Shown here one piece after another: positions 8,873 to 17,553 of a DNA stretch of 50,320 nucleotides. This DNA is from Waterburya agarophytonicola KI4 (GTDB lineage Bacteria; Cyanobacteriota; Cyanobacteriia; Cyanobacteriales; Xenococcaceae), in assembly GCF_020640915.1 (NCBI RefSeq), contig NZ_JADWDC010000034.1, positions 476 through 50,795 on the forward strand, read 5' to 3'. The notes below the pieces were generated by a model, which saw nothing but the letters and a program-made list of their open reading frames with translations, ran no database searches and was not told where the DNA came from. Positions within the stretch are counted from its first letter, which is position 1. Each line of letters opens with the position of its first letter. The translations under genes and the position numbers were made by a program.

Positions 8873-9778
8873 ATGAAGCATAAGACCGCAATCAAGACTC
8901 TTGAGGAATTAGCAGAAGAAGCCAAATCAGCCCAGGCACGGCGAGAACAGCAGCAGCTCCAGCGTGCCAACGAGCGAGGAACGCAGCAGTTTGATTTGGT
9001 ATCTGTTTTGAATTCTCATGCCCTTATGAGATATCCAGTTTTCTCCACCCGCTACGGCAGCCAGCAGCAGCAGGAAGAGCCAATCCTCTACTATTCATCG
9101 GATGGCTCGGTATCTGTAGAAGTAAAGGGCAGCTACGGCATCCCCAATCAGGCTGATGCCAACATTATCAGGTGGGCAATCTCAGTAGCCAGGCAGGTTA
9201 GGACTGAAACTGGGGTAGTTCCAGAGGAAATCTCTACTACTCGCTATAAGCTCCTGAAAGACTTAGGAAAAACCGTTACAGGGACAAACTACCGCAATTT
9301 AGAGCAAAGCCTCAAAGTTCTTGGGGGCATTAACATATCGGGTAATATTTTTGATAAAAATCAGGAGTTTACAGGTACTCTGATGGAGTTCAACTATACT
9401 CGTGATGGGTCGGGTAAAATCGACAAAATCGTAATGATATTCAACAAGAATTTCCGCCAACATCTTCAGAGAGATGAGTCGGTGCTGACTATTCCTGGTG
9501 AGGTTCTGGTGAGCAATAATCCTTTGCAAATCAGGCTGATTGAGGTCGCTCGATGTCATATGGGGAAAAAGCCCAAATGGGAAGTTCGTTTAACTAAGCT
9601 GATGAGCCTTTGCTACGAAAAGAGGCGTTCTAAGTACGAGTTTAAGCGAGCGGTAAAGAAGACAAACCTGCCCTACAGTGTGGAGTTTCGTAAGTCAGCC
9701 GACAACAAAGATGAGGTGGTGGTTTTTCAATCTTCGGTAGAAATTAAGTCTCTCGATTCAGCCAAAAATCAAACATAA
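8873..9778 (+). CDS. repA: Plasmid replication initiator protein (RepA-like)
   Basis: This 301-residue protein starts at ATG 8873 behind a GGAAGG Shine-Dalgarno sequence. The N-terminal 45 residues are a charged helix rich in Gln/Arg (EEAKSAQARREQQQLQRAN). The core follows the pattern of replication-initiator-protein-A families: a strand/helix unit around VSVEVKGSYGIPNQADANII, then a winged-helix-like segment (RYKLLKDLGKTVTGTNYRNL), then a second (IRLIEVARCHMGKKPKWEV). The strongest support is context: seven phased iterons begin 12 bp after its stop codon, and parA lies divergently upstream. It should bind the iterons and open the neighbouring AT-rich DNA. Family naming is by eye only. Confidence 0.75.
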   Translation: MKHKTAIKTLEELAEEAKSAQARREQQQLQRANERGTQQFDLVSVLNSHALMRYPVFSTRYGSQQQQEEPILYYSSDGSVSVEVKGSYGIPNQADANIIRWAISVARQVRTETGVVPEEISTTRYKLLKDLGKTVTGTNYRNLEQSLKVLGGINISGNIFDKNQEFTGTLMEFNYTRDGSGKIDKIVMIFNKNFRQHLQRDESVLTIPGEVLVSNNPLQIRLIEVARCHMGKKPKWEVRLTKLMSLCYEKRRSKYEFKRAVKKTNLPYSVEFRKSADNKDEVVVFQSSVEIKSLDSAKNQT

Positions 9779-9789
9779 TTCTGTTTTAC

Positions 9790-9959
9790 TACTGTCATCA
9801 TCTCCGATAGGTACTGATATCATCTCCGACTTTTTGGCTTTACTACTGTCATCATCTCCGATTTTTGGTTCTTGCTACTGTCATCATCTCCGATGGGTAC
9901 TGTCGCCATCTCCGACGATTACTGTCGTCATCTCCGACGATTGCTGTCATCATCTCCGA
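9790..9959 (+). repeat. Seven 18-bp iterons, probable replication origin A
   Basis: Seven direct copies of TACTGTCATCATCTCCGA (consensus) start at 9790, 9812, 9844, 9876, 9898, 9920 and 9942. Copies 1, 3 and 4 are exact. Copy 2 (TACTGATATCATCTCCGA), copies 5 and 6 (CGCCATC and CGTCATC variants) and copy 7 (TGCTGTC...) differ by one or two bases. The spacing is 22, 32, 32, 22, 22 and 22 bp. The array lies directly after repA and before an AT-rich stretch, the arrangement of an iteron-type origin. RepA binding is inferred. Confidence 0.85.
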
Positions 9960-9998
9960 AAATATTCACCAGAACGTCACTAAAAGCCAATAAAAACA

Positions 9999-10110
9999 AA
10001 TGGTTATACCACCCAGCCAAAACCCGTAAATATCTTTAAATATTTATAAATTAATACTATAGGTTCGTGCATTGAGATAAAAACCACGTTTTATATTTGC
10101 GGTGGTTTTT
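9999..10110. other. AT-rich stretch and hairpin beside the iterons
   Basis: Immediately after the iterons comes an AT-rich stretch, with AAATATCTTTAAATATTTAT at 10028-10047, that could serve as the DNA unwinding element of the origin. It ends in a hairpin with arms AAAAACCAC (10079-10087) and GTGGTTTTT (10102-10110), which could act as a terminator in either direction. The remaining gene-free sequence up to 10371 shows no clear repeats or ORFs. Confidence 0.45.
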
Positions 10111-10371
10111 CAGGTGTTTGTCAGGGTTCGGTCGCTACGCGCCAACCGTCGAGGGCAACCGAGCCTAGCATTGCTCTAAAAGTAAGTGGAAACAGTGTTT
10201 TACCAAAGGTTTACCCTCTTGGTTTGTCAATTTACAGTGAGAAAGAGACTCAAACATCCCCTCAAATCCCTCAGAATCTATTCTAGGAGGACTTTATAGC
10301 CTCACCCTACCAAGACTATAGGTAAAGAAAAACCGACTCTTAGAGAAGGTCTGGGGAGTTCGGTAGAAATG

Positions 10372-10704
10372 CTAATCGCCTTGAGCTGGGGGTCTGAGGG
10401 TGTGCTTGCGACGCGATCGCTCGTGAAGAATGACTTCGCCCTTGTGCTTGAGATTTTGGTAGGTGGTCTGGTCGTCGAGGATGGGGGAGATTTCCAGCAT
10501 TGCCCCCAGCAGTGCGCCTCGGTTTACGTCCGACAGTCCAGCGATTTCCACCAATCCACCCAGCTCGATCAGGCGACGAGTTCTGTTTTTCCTTTCTCGT
10601 TCTTTGAGCTTGGCTTTCGCCTGGAGCAGATCTGTTTGAACTTTCTTCTTTTTCTGCTCAAGGCGTTCTAATTCTGCCCTCAATTTTTCGGCTGGATCTG
10701 TCAT
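10372..10704 (-). CDS. TraD-like relaxosome accessory protein
   Basis: This 110-residue protein has a long N-terminal coiled coil (EKLRAELERLEQKKKKVQ) followed by the signature NRTRRLIELGGLVEIAGLSD and a helical tail. The RTRRLIELGGLVEIAGL segment is characteristic of the small conjugal-transfer TraD family (PF06412) that accompanies MobQ relaxases; it is unrelated to the large TraD ATPase. It probably binds near oriT and assists relaxosome assembly. It is divergent from the MobQ relaxase gene, and the 351-bp gap between them is the best candidate for the transfer origin. Confidence 0.75.
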   Translation of the reverse strand: MTDPAEKLRAELERLEQKKKKVQTDLLQAKAKLKERERKNRTRRLIELGGLVEIAGLSDVNRGALLGAMLEISPILDDQTTYQNLKHKGEVILHERSRRKHTLRPPAQGD

Positions 10705-11055
10705 AAAAGTAGCATTTTACAGGGTAAATTCACAGCAGTAATTCCGCTTCATAGAGGGTTATTGAGGGATTTCCCGCAGGGAAGGCATCAATACCTAAAC
10801 ACAGCAAAGTGGGTTAGTGTTTTTACCTTTTTACAGATAACCAGCATGGGGTTTTTACTTTTTACCGTAAACACTTCTTGATGTGGATACGGTTTGCTGT
10901 ATGATTCTGGACTGAAGTTTTTCCGCAGCCACAGATGAAAATCGATGGCGAGGCGCGATTACACGTATCTTTCAACTGTGCTACGCAAAGTCTCAGATAC
11001 GAATCGCTGAAGAGGGGCAAGCCCCGAAGAGAAAACCACGAAGCGAAGTTTTGAC
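10705..11055. other. Candidate oriT region A between the accessory gene and MobQ relaxase
   Basis: This gene-free stretch has two parts. Around 10798-10900 there are two more copies of the partition-type motif (ACACAGCAAAGTG and GGTTTGCTGTATG). Between 10962 and 11050 there are inverted repeats: CGTATCT...AGATACG (about 10965-11002), GGGGCAAGCCCC (about 11016-11027) and AAAAC...GTTTT (about 11033-11053), the last ending at the relaxase start. MobQ origins commonly lie just upstream of the relaxase gene, next to inverted repeats, so the nick site is most likely in this second part. No nic sequence could be assigned. Confidence 0.45.
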
Positions 11056-12282
11056 ATGGCAGTACCCCACCTCTGCGTAAAATACGGCTCTCGGCAGACG
11101 GGTAGCTCGGCAAAAGATCACTTCAAGTACATCTGTCGGTTACAAGCTAATGCCAAAGACGATCTGGTATTTGTTAGCCATCAGAACTATCCAGCCTGGG
11201 GCAATAATCCAATAGATTTTTATCAGGCAGCAGATCTTTATGAGCGAGCCAATGCCAGACTATACCGAGAAATTGTGGTGGCTTTGCCCCGCGAACTATC
11301 CCAGGAGAGTCAGTTAAAACTGATTACTAAGTGGGCAGAATCAGAACTCGGCAAGTCTCATCCCTACACAATTGCCGTTCATTCTCCTCTGGCTCTTGAT
11401 GGTAAGCCCAACGCTCATGCCCACATCATGTTTAGCGATCGCACCTTAGATGGTGTTGAGCGCGAGCCAAAACAGTTCTTCAAACGAGCAAATAGGAAAA
11501 ATCCCGAACTTGGTGGAGCTGCCAAAGACGTAGACTGGAAGCGAAAACAGAAGGTGGTTGAACTAAGACAGTCTTGGGAGAAAGCCCACAATCTAGCACT
11601 AGAGCAAGCTGGGATAAGTAAAGAAGCAGCGATTTCGATGAAGTCTCTGAAAGACCAGGGAATCGACAGAGTACCAGAGCCAAAGTTAGGCGTGAGGCAA
11701 TCCGCTATGCTCAGGCAGGGTAGGGAGAACAACAACACTCGATTAGTGAAGGCTCTGCGAGAAGTCCGCAATATGGAGGCTTCTTTAGGTGGGATACAGA
11801 AGGAAATTGATAGTACGATTCGTGATTTAGCTAAGACTGTAGTTCGGGATTCCTCGTTATTTATCCCAGCCAATGAAATTAAGTCTGAGGTAAGAAGTAG
11901 GAAATTAGATCTCTATGAGAAACTGCGAGAAATCGAGTCTCAAAGATACAAACTGGGGCTACTTCATACAGCTGATGGTGGAGTGTATCAAAAGTCATCA
12001 GACCAAAAGGTTAATCAGAAGCGAGCGGAAGTGGAAAAACGATTTTCTACGCTCAACCAACAGTTAGCTACAACTAAGAAATTTGAGAAGAATCTAAGAC
12101 TTTTGGGCGAGATACCGATTGCGATAAAGAAGGGTAAGCCATTAGCGGATGAAAAATCGCTATGCGATCGCCCTGGTTTCTTACAGAAAGTAAAAGAAGC
12201 AAAGCAACAACTAAAAAGACTTGAATTGTCCAATCAAATTCAGCTCCAGCGAGATCCTCCACCATCTGCACCATTTACTTGA
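11056..12282 (+). CDS. mobA: MobA/MobL-family (MobQ) relaxase
   Basis: This 408-residue relaxase should nick and covalently bind oriT. The N-terminal domain (1-190) holds a probable catalytic tyrosine in DHFKYICR (Y25), the third-motif histidine pair in NAHAHIMFSDR (H121, H123), and the following region REPKQFFKRANRKNPE typical of MobA/MobL proteins. The C-terminal half is a long charged coiled coil with no helicase or primase domain, so the protein is of the short mobilisation type. It starts at ATG 11056. It is followed after 81 bp by a type IV coupling protein gene on the same strand, so relaxase and coupling protein probably form one transfer operon. No mating-pair-formation (VirB) genes are in the window. 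Confidence 0.87.
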   Translation: MAVPHLCVKYGSRQTGSSAKDHFKYICRLQANAKDDLVFVSHQNYPAWGNNPIDFYQAADLYERANARLYREIVVALPRELSQESQLKLITKWAESELGKSHPYTIAVHSPLALDGKPNAHAHIMFSDRTLDGVEREPKQFFKRANRKNPELGGAAKDVDWKRKQKVVELRQSWEKAHNLALEQAGISKEAAISMKSLKDQGIDRVPEPKLGVRQSAMLRQGRENNNTRLVKALREVRNMEASLGGIQKEIDSTIRDLAKTVVRDSSLFIPANEIKSEVRSRKLDLYEKLREIESQRYKLGLLHTADGGVYQKSSDQKVNQKRAEVEKRFSTLNQQLATTKKFEKNLRLLGEIPIAIKKGKPLADEKSLCDRPGFLQKVKEAKQQLKRLELSNQIQLQRDPPPSAPFT

Positions 12283-12363
12283 GGTAGATTACTTAAAAGA
12301 CCCTGCCATAACAGCCACGTTACCGAATACTTCCGCGTGAGTTACCACTAGGCTGTAAGCAAG

Positions 12364-13866
12364 ATGTTCTACCAAACCAAAAAGTCACTGCATCTGTTAC
12401 TTGTCGCGGTGGCTGCCACAGTATTGATAGCCCTGCTATGGCACTTTGGTGTCTCATCATTTGAGCCATCGACCCAACTTGGGGGGAGATTTGCAGGTCT
12501 AACCTGTTTGATATTTGGGGGATTGCAGCACTATAAAGCTCGCTCTTTGGAAAATAACGTTACCAAAGGAACTCAACTAGTCACTCCCAAAAAATTCTCG
12601 AAACTAGTAAAAGGAGACGGTATTGGTATTCCCTATGTTTCTGATTCTCTAGGGTTTGGAAGTTCATCAAGCAAAGAACCTGGGCTAATGAAAATTAGAG
12701 CTAGCGATCATAGTAGCCACGTCTCGATCATCGGAGATACAGGCACGGGCAAGAGTGCCTTGCAACACACTATACTACGCCAGATACGAGAAGAAACTGA
12801 TGATTCTGGAATCCTCTACGATCCTTCGGGCGAATACTGGAAGTACTGGGGAAACCCCGATACTGATATTTTGCTTCATCCATTTGCTAAGGATGCCCCA
12901 TACTGGAGCATTACGGATGAAATAACTTGCAGCGCAGATGCCCAGGCACTAGCTAAGTCTTTCATTCCAGATCGGGTGGACGGAAAGCCTGAGTTTTGGG
13001 AAATAGCCCCCAGGAAGCTTTTGGGCTTTTTACTGATGGAACTCAAACGGCAGAAACTCTCAACTTCTGATCTGGTCAAATGGATAGCAGATGGAGAGCT
13101 TTTGACAGAGATGGTAGAAGGAACTGCCTTAGAGCCTCTAATCTCTGAAGGTGCAGCAGCACAGAGGTCTGGTGTCCTCGCCACGCTGTCTCTTGTTTCG
13201 GACGCTCTAAGCTTACTACCGCCATGTGACGGCAGACCAGTATTCTCCTGGAGGAGTTGGGCAAAAACGAGAGAAGGCTTTGTTTTTATCCCCACCACTG
13301 GGACTAGAGAGCGAGTGGCTCTAAAACCAGTTATCTCAGCGATGCTAGACACTGCTTTCAATTGTCTAATGGAGACAACAGAATCAAAATTTAAAACATG
13401 GGTCTTCGTGGACGAAATGCCAGCTCTGGGTAAGCTTTCTAGCCTAGAAACGGCTCTCTATGAATCTAGGAAATATGGGGTACAATTTTGTCTAGGCTTC
13501 CAGGGTCGTTCCCAGCTCCAATCTTTGTACGGGAAGTCCGCCGAATCTATACTCAGCTGTAGTACTACAAAGATATTTCTTCGCACAAGTGAGTACGATG
13601 CAGCAGATTGGTGCAGCAAGAACCTTGGCAAGCCAGAAAAGAGTAAAAGCGTAGAAACGTTTAGCTCTAGCCTGTTGAGTAATGGCAGGGACAGCATATC
13701 TTCTCGTACAGATCTTCTGACTGACTATCTGGTGATTCCAAACGAGATTCAAATACTACCGAAACTGACAGGGTACTTGGTCTACGATGGCTATGCAGCT
13801 AAATTTAAGTTCAATTACCCCAAATTAGTTGAGCGTAATAAGTTCCAAGACATAGGTAAGGGCTAA
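12364..13866 (+). CDS. Type IV coupling protein, VirD4/TrwB-like ATPase
   Basis: This 500-residue membrane ATPase should connect the relaxosome to a type IV secretion channel. Two hydrophobic segments lie at the N-terminus (LHLLLVAVAATVLIALLW and a second around GGRFAGLTCLIFGGL). The nucleotide-binding domain has Walker A GDTGTGKS (residues 124-131), a conserved DPSGEYW strand (153-159) and Walker B WVFVDEMPALGKL (D350, E351). QGRSQLQSLYG and STTKIFLRT follow, as in the TrwB/TraD AAD domain. It lies directly after the MobQ relaxase and ends in a strong convergent terminator. A second VirD4-like ATPase with different flanks is encoded at 14956-16668. Confidence 0.88.
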   Translation: MFYQTKKSLHLLLVAVAATVLIALLWHFGVSSFEPSTQLGGRFAGLTCLIFGGLQHYKARSLENNVTKGTQLVTPKKFSKLVKGDGIGIPYVSDSLGFGSSSSKEPGLMKIRASDHSSHVSIIGDTGTGKSALQHTILRQIREETDDSGILYDPSGEYWKYWGNPDTDILLHPFAKDAPYWSITDEITCSADAQALAKSFIPDRVDGKPEFWEIAPRKLLGFLLMELKRQKLSTSDLVKWIADGELLTEMVEGTALEPLISEGAAAQRSGVLATLSLVSDALSLLPPCDGRPVFSWRSWAKTREGFVFIPTTGTRERVALKPVISAMLDTAFNCLMETTESKFKTWVFVDEMPALGKLSSLETALYESRKYGVQFCLGFQGRSQLQSLYGKSAESILSCSTTKIFLRTSEYDAADWCSKNLGKPEKSKSVETFSSSLLSNGRDSISSRTDLLTDYLVIPNEIQILPKLTGYLVYDGYAAKFKFNYPKLVERNKFQDIGKG

Positions 13867-13903
13867 CAGATATGGTTCTTTACTAGAACGCATCTATTAG
13901 CCC
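13860..13903. terminator. Bidirectional terminator between convergent ATPase and hypothetical genes
   Basis: A long hairpin covers the end of the coupling-protein gene. The arms GGGCTAACAGAT (13860-13871) and ATCTATTAGCCC (13892-13903) pair with one mismatch, and inner arms GGTTCT/AGAACG extend it. The coupling-protein stop codon TAA (13864-13866) lies inside the left arm. Downstream CTCAAATTTTATGG gives a modest T-rich tail. Confidence 0.6.
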
Positions 13904-13946
13904 TCAAATTTTATGGTTTTGAATACTACCTCAAGCCAAAGTTTGC

Positions 13947-14582
13947 TTAATTCTGGTCTTCCTCTTCCTCGTTGTCGTCGCTGGAGTTATTATCAACCTC
14001 AACTGTTTTACCTTCGATTAGATTTTGCTCCGTTTCTACTACCTCTATTTTTTTCATCGGTTCTAATCTCTCTCGATTCTGTTGAAGCGCGATGTCAGCA
14101 GCAGCCTGTAACTCTGGCAACGAGTCTTTAAAGGCTTGGTTCATCATGCTTGGTAGTTGAAGAACGCACCTGACAGTATGAGCAGTTATCTGCTCTTGGA
14201 ATATGTTCTCAACCAATCCACCAACGAAATTAGTATCAACTGGGGGCTGAACGGGAACTGCCGAATTAGCCGAAGATGAACCGCCATCAGTATCACTATT
14301 AGATGTCTGCGTAGACGAGCCTGGGCTTCCCCCAAGCAGTCTCTGCTTCTGCACCTCAGCTTTTCTGCGCTCAATTTCAATCTTAATATCGGGATAAGAG
14401 ATGTTATGTTGTTCTCGCTTAATGCTTTGAACTTCTCGAATCCAAGCCACCTCTGACTCAGAATAGGATTCTTTGATGGAGCAGCCAGCAGCATCAATAT
14501 GCTTATTAATGGTGCGCTTATCCTTGGCTTCTAGCACCTCTTTGATATCATCGATCGAGTAAGTCTTATTTGGTTCGTTCAT
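13947..14582 (-). CDS. Hypothetical protein with acidic tail, last gene of the VirD4-like ATPase cluster
   Basis: This 211-residue protein is not recognised. The N-terminal 75 residues resemble a small helical DNA-binding unit (YSIDDIKEVLEAKDKRTIN, then SESEVAWIREVQSI), loosely like a MerR-type fold. A Gly/Ser/Pro-rich linker (about 85-115) leads to a helical region (about 120-175), and the protein ends in an Asp/Glu tail (DDNEEEEDQN). It follows the 14607-14927 gene by 24 bp on the same strand and is therefore probably co-transcribed with the ATPase cluster. It could be a regulator or an accessory factor of the transfer-like complex. Confidence 0.55.
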   Translation of the reverse strand: MNEPNKTYSIDDIKEVLEAKDKRTINKHIDAAGCSIKESYSESEVAWIREVQSIKREQHNISYPDIKIEIERRKAEVQKQRLLGGSPGSSTQTSNSDTDGGSSSANSAVPVQPPVDTNFVGGLVENIFQEQITAHTVRCVLQLPSMMNQAFKDSLPELQAAADIALQQNRERLEPMKKIEVVETEQNLIEGKTVEVDNNSSDDNEEEEDQN

Positions 14583-14606
14583 TGCCTTTTATTAATAGGG
14601 GAATTT

Positions 14607-14927
14607 TTAGTTGCTGATGCTGAGATCGTCGTCTTCAAAGCAGGAGAGAAAATGGTCTAAGCTAATGTCCTCGTTACTAGTCTCATCAGTTACGACGATA
14701 TGGGTATCCTTGTTCTCAAACGCCTGGGCTACCTGTTTTGAGGTGAATCCTTGGTCAAAAAGGAATCTAGCCCATAAAAAGGCAGCGACCTCTTTTTCGC
14801 TGTAGGTTGTTTTGCTGGTGCTGATACCGATAGCTTCAAATGTGCGAATGGCGGTACTGCGAGCAATATTGCCAGCCATCTCGCACATATCTCTTTTGCT
14901 AGAACAATCAAGTTTTGAATAATCCAT
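14607..14927 (-). CDS. Small hypothetical protein in the ATPase cluster
   Basis: The likely start is ATG 14927 (MDYSKLDCSSKRDMC), although an in-frame ATG at 14945 exists. The 106-residue product is mostly helical. It includes YSEKEVAAFLWARFLFDQGF followed by TSKQVAQAFENKD, which has the look of a HTH-like or MerR-like binding unit. The C-terminus is acidic (FEDDDLSISN). No family is recognised. It begins 28 bp after the stop of the ATPase gene and ends 24 bp before the next gene. In size and style it pairs with the 211-residue protein that follows, and both contain a YSEKEVA / YSESEVAWIRE-type motif, so the two may be distantly related. Confidence 0.55.
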   Translation of the reverse strand: MDYSKLDCSSKRDMCEMAGNIARSTAIRTFEAIGISTSKTTYSEKEVAAFLWARFLFDQGFTSKQVAQAFENKDTHIVVTDETSNEDISLDHFLSCFEDDDLSISN

Positions 14928-14955
14928 AGTTTTAGATATGTGCATTGAGTGGAGA

Positions 14956-16668
14956 TTATTTCTTGAGTATTCGGCGAGTCAGAATCTCAACTGAATCCTG
15001 CATGGATTGCCAAACCTTATCAGCCATGAACTTGTCCACGCCATCGGTACATACGCTCATGTAGTCTTGGTAAGCTTTGTCGTCATTGAGGTTGCCAAGT
15101 AGGTTAACCATTCCTCTGACAGCCAGATAACGCTCCTGTTCGTCAATTGGCTTAGTATCGGCTGAAGGTAGACTAAGAGTGCAATCGCTCTTGCTACCGC
15201 CGAATAATTTACCCAAGAACCCACCGCTCTTACCGCCTTCGCGTGGTCTCAGTTTGTCCACAGTACGAGCATCCATCCGATTAGCAGTAATGCCGTTAAA
15301 GTTGGTGGGAGTTTTCATGAGGTAGTAAATGCCATCGTTTGCATCCGCTATAGAGAGGTCAACTATGTCACCAGTGGTAAAAGGGGGACGATATTGACGA
15401 CTTCTAGAGATGTTGATTCCAGATGATGAGTAAGACACATTTTGTTCGATGATTGACCTTGTACCTAGAGTATCGATTGCCCACTTAGCAGAAGTTGGAC
15501 TATCGGTATTTAGGAAGATTTTGACCGCTAAATTTGCTGAAATTGCTTCTGCCATGTCTGCACCGTAATAGTGTTTGATGTTGCCGTAGTCCTGCCAGCT
15601 AATGATGGCTCTAACCCCACGACTGGGATTAAATTGCAATTGTGTTACAAGACCTGGAAGCCTATGCCAGAAGGGAAGTTCATCAATTACAACTGAAATA
15701 TACTTGGGGCATTGGTCGGGAAGTCCTGAGATAGTTTCGGTTATGCTTTCAAACAGAAAGTGAACTAGGGGGCGCAGTGCTTTGCTTCTATTGGGAGTAG
15801 AAGAAATAATAGTGCAGGTATCAATACCGTCCTCGACAATCGCTCTAGCTGATAGCCAACGAGTTTTAGGAGTTTTACGCTGTAGATCCGCAGCAGGGCG
15901 CAGTTCTTGAATTGTGCTAGAACACTCAGCCAGCACCCCTGTTTTTACGTTGTCGCTACTTTTATCACTGAGAAAGCGAGAAATAAATGATTCGCCTTCA
16001 GGAGTAGTTTGTACGATCTTAAAGAAGGTATCTAAAGAGGCTAAAGCCGTGTCATAGAGGTCATGGAAGCCCCAGCAATCGCCATACTTTTTGACCAAGG
16101 CTTGAATAGTGCAAACTATCAATCCCTGACCCATCAACGCCCAAAAGGGTTGAGCATCTTTGGGCGTAGGCAGAAGAGTCTTAGCCAAATTCATCATCAG
16201 GGTTGGATCGTCTCCGACCAACGCTGCAATATCAATACAGTAGGAATCGGGGTAGCCAAACTTAATTACTCGGTATTCGATATCATTTTCGGCAGCTAGA
16301 GGGCGAGTCCAAGAGAGGTAATCGCCCTTACTATCGAGGATAATAATATTTTTGCTATCGTAGATTTCGGCTGTGTAGGCTTCAAACACACTCTTGATAA
16401 AAATATTCATTAAGTGTGATTTTCCGCTCCTGGATATGCCTTGAATTCCAATGTGACAAGGAAAGCGGTCGATGGGGACAGTTTTACCGCCGACGATTAG
16501 ATTAGGGATACCTCTGCTACTGGGATAGAGTTCGAGCCGATTCTGGCGTTCAAATTCGGTCTGTTTTTCGTAGTCATCATAGAATTGTTCGGTCGCTTTG
16601 AGAGAGCCTATTCGATACTCCAAATCATCAAAATCTGGGTTGAAAGGGTCACGTCTTCTAGGTGTCAT
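14956..16668 (-). CDS. VirD4/HerA-like ATPase, second coupling-protein homologue
   Basis: This 570-residue P-loop ATPase has Walker A GISRSGKS (residues 77-84), a LDSKGDYLSW strand (111-120), and Walker B YISVVIDELPFWHRL (D329, E330). It then shows the ISWQDYGNI and KIFLNTDSPTSAKWA segments seen after Walker B in VirD4/TraD coupling proteins. Unlike the 12364-13866 ATPase it has no N-terminal membrane anchor; membrane attachment may come from the polytopic protein encoded 83 bp upstream. It lies in a minus-strand cluster with a degenerate metallopeptidase homologue. It could be the coupling ATPase for the MobF relaxase at 21944-23725, or the motor of a separate export system. The ATPase assignment is firm; the substrate is unknown. 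Confidence 0.83.
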   Translation of the reverse strand: MTPRRRDPFNPDFDDLEYRIGSLKATEQFYDDYEKQTEFERQNRLELYPSSRGIPNLIVGGKTVPIDRFPCHIGIQGISRSGKSHLMNIFIKSVFEAYTAEIYDSKNIIILDSKGDYLSWTRPLAAENDIEYRVIKFGYPDSYCIDIAALVGDDPTLMMNLAKTLLPTPKDAQPFWALMGQGLIVCTIQALVKKYGDCWGFHDLYDTALASLDTFFKIVQTTPEGESFISRFLSDKSSDNVKTGVLAECSSTIQELRPAADLQRKTPKTRWLSARAIVEDGIDTCTIISSTPNRSKALRPLVHFLFESITETISGLPDQCPKYISVVIDELPFWHRLPGLVTQLQFNPSRGVRAIISWQDYGNIKHYYGADMAEAISANLAVKIFLNTDSPTSAKWAIDTLGTRSIIEQNVSYSSSGINISRSRQYRPPFTTGDIVDLSIADANDGIYYLMKTPTNFNGITANRMDARTVDKLRPREGGKSGGFLGKLFGGSKSDCTLSLPSADTKPIDEQERYLAVRGMVNLLGNLNDDKAYQDYMSVCTDGVDKFMADKVWQSMQDSVEILTRRILKK

Positions 16669-16751
16669 AACTCCTTAATCGTCTCCACATAAGTTAGTAA
16701 TAGTAGTGGAGTCCCGAATAGGTTATTTACTCAAAGAGCGAACCTCAAAGG

Positions 16752-17522
16752 CTACTCTCTGAACAGACCAAGAATCTTCTGGATAATCGAGCTGGCAGTA
16801 GCATTTCGTCTTCTGGCGCGATCGCGTTTTTGCGCCATCTCGCGACGATGTTTATCTGCTAACATTTGTTGATGTCGCTCTTGTTTCTCCTCCTGAGCCA
16901 TACGGGTTAGAGCGATATTTTGTTCCTTAGCTTCAGCTAAAGTATAGTTACGGGCGATGGCTTGGATATCTTTTTCAAACTGGTTCACCATTGCCCCTAA
17001 GACACCGCCACTACCGAGGGCGTGCGACATCACAACGTAAAAGACAAACGTTGTAACGCCATAGGCTACACTATGAGCGAAAAACCCAGAGAAGAAAGTA
17101 GCAAGACAGATGGAAGCTAGACTCAAAAGAATTAATGTAGGCAGTCCAATTGTCCACAGAGCGTTAAATGGTAGGAGAAGTTTAGTCCCACTAACAGCAG
17201 CCTCCATTCGTTTAATTCCCTTCTTGTTGGCATAAGGCGCAGTGTTAGTGAGAAACGTTCTTTGTTGGCTTTTGATGCGGTTGATAGCTTGAAAGAGGAT
17301 ATGGAGACTATCTAAGAAGAAGAGTACAGCCACGATGGAATAAAGCATGATGATAATGTAATTACCATCACCACCTGCTGAGTCAGCTCCTAGAAGCATC
17401 AGCGATGCTTCTGGGATGAGTTCTAGACCAGCAAAGATACCACCCAGTATGAACGGGACTATTGGCATCAGCACCACATAGCCAGCGGTGTAACCTAAAA
17501 GCGACCATAAAGAAAAAAACAT
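16752..17522 (-). CDS. Polytopic membrane protein of the ATPase cluster
   Basis: This 256-residue protein has about four or five hydrophobic segments (around residues 8-33, 54-75, 115-145 and 150-170). They are followed by a strongly charged cytoplasmic C-terminal coil (EEKQERHQQMLADKHRREMA) and a terminal amphipathic helix (SSIIQKILGLFRE). No family is recognised. It is encoded between the pseudo-peptidase (31 bp upstream) and the soluble VirD4-like ATPase (83 bp downstream). A plausible job is membrane anchor or channel scaffold for that ATPase, which lacks its own transmembrane helices. That pairing is inference from gene order. Confidence 0.6.
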   Translation of the reverse strand: MFFSLWSLLGYTAGYVVLMPIVPFILGGIFAGLELIPEASLMLLGADSAGGDGNYIIIMLYSIVAVLFFLDSLHILFQAINRIKSQQRTFLTNTAPYANKKGIKRMEAAVSGTKLLLPFNALWTIGLPTLILLSLASICLATFFSGFFAHSVAYGVTTFVFYVVMSHALGSGGVLGAMVNQFEKDIQAIARNYTLAEAKEQNIALTRMAQEEKQERHQQMLADKHRREMAQKRDRARRRNATASSIIQKILGLFRE

Positions 17523-17553
17523 GATTTTTGGATTGATAGATTAAACACGGAAT

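Noticed and set aside
9790-9959. CRISPR array
   Set aside because: Repeats are 18 bp with gaps of only 4-14 bp and no cas genes are near; the arrangement after a replication gene fits iterons.
10862-11113. Minus-strand open frame of 83 codons in the putative oriT A
   Set aside because: It overlaps the start of the MobQ relaxase and reads through the inverted repeats; its translation has no protein-like pattern.
12364-16668. The two VirD4-like ATPases as a tandem duplication
   Set aside because: They are convergent, differ in membrane anchoring and in Walker motif contexts (GDTGTGKS versus GISRSGKS), and belong to different gene clusters.
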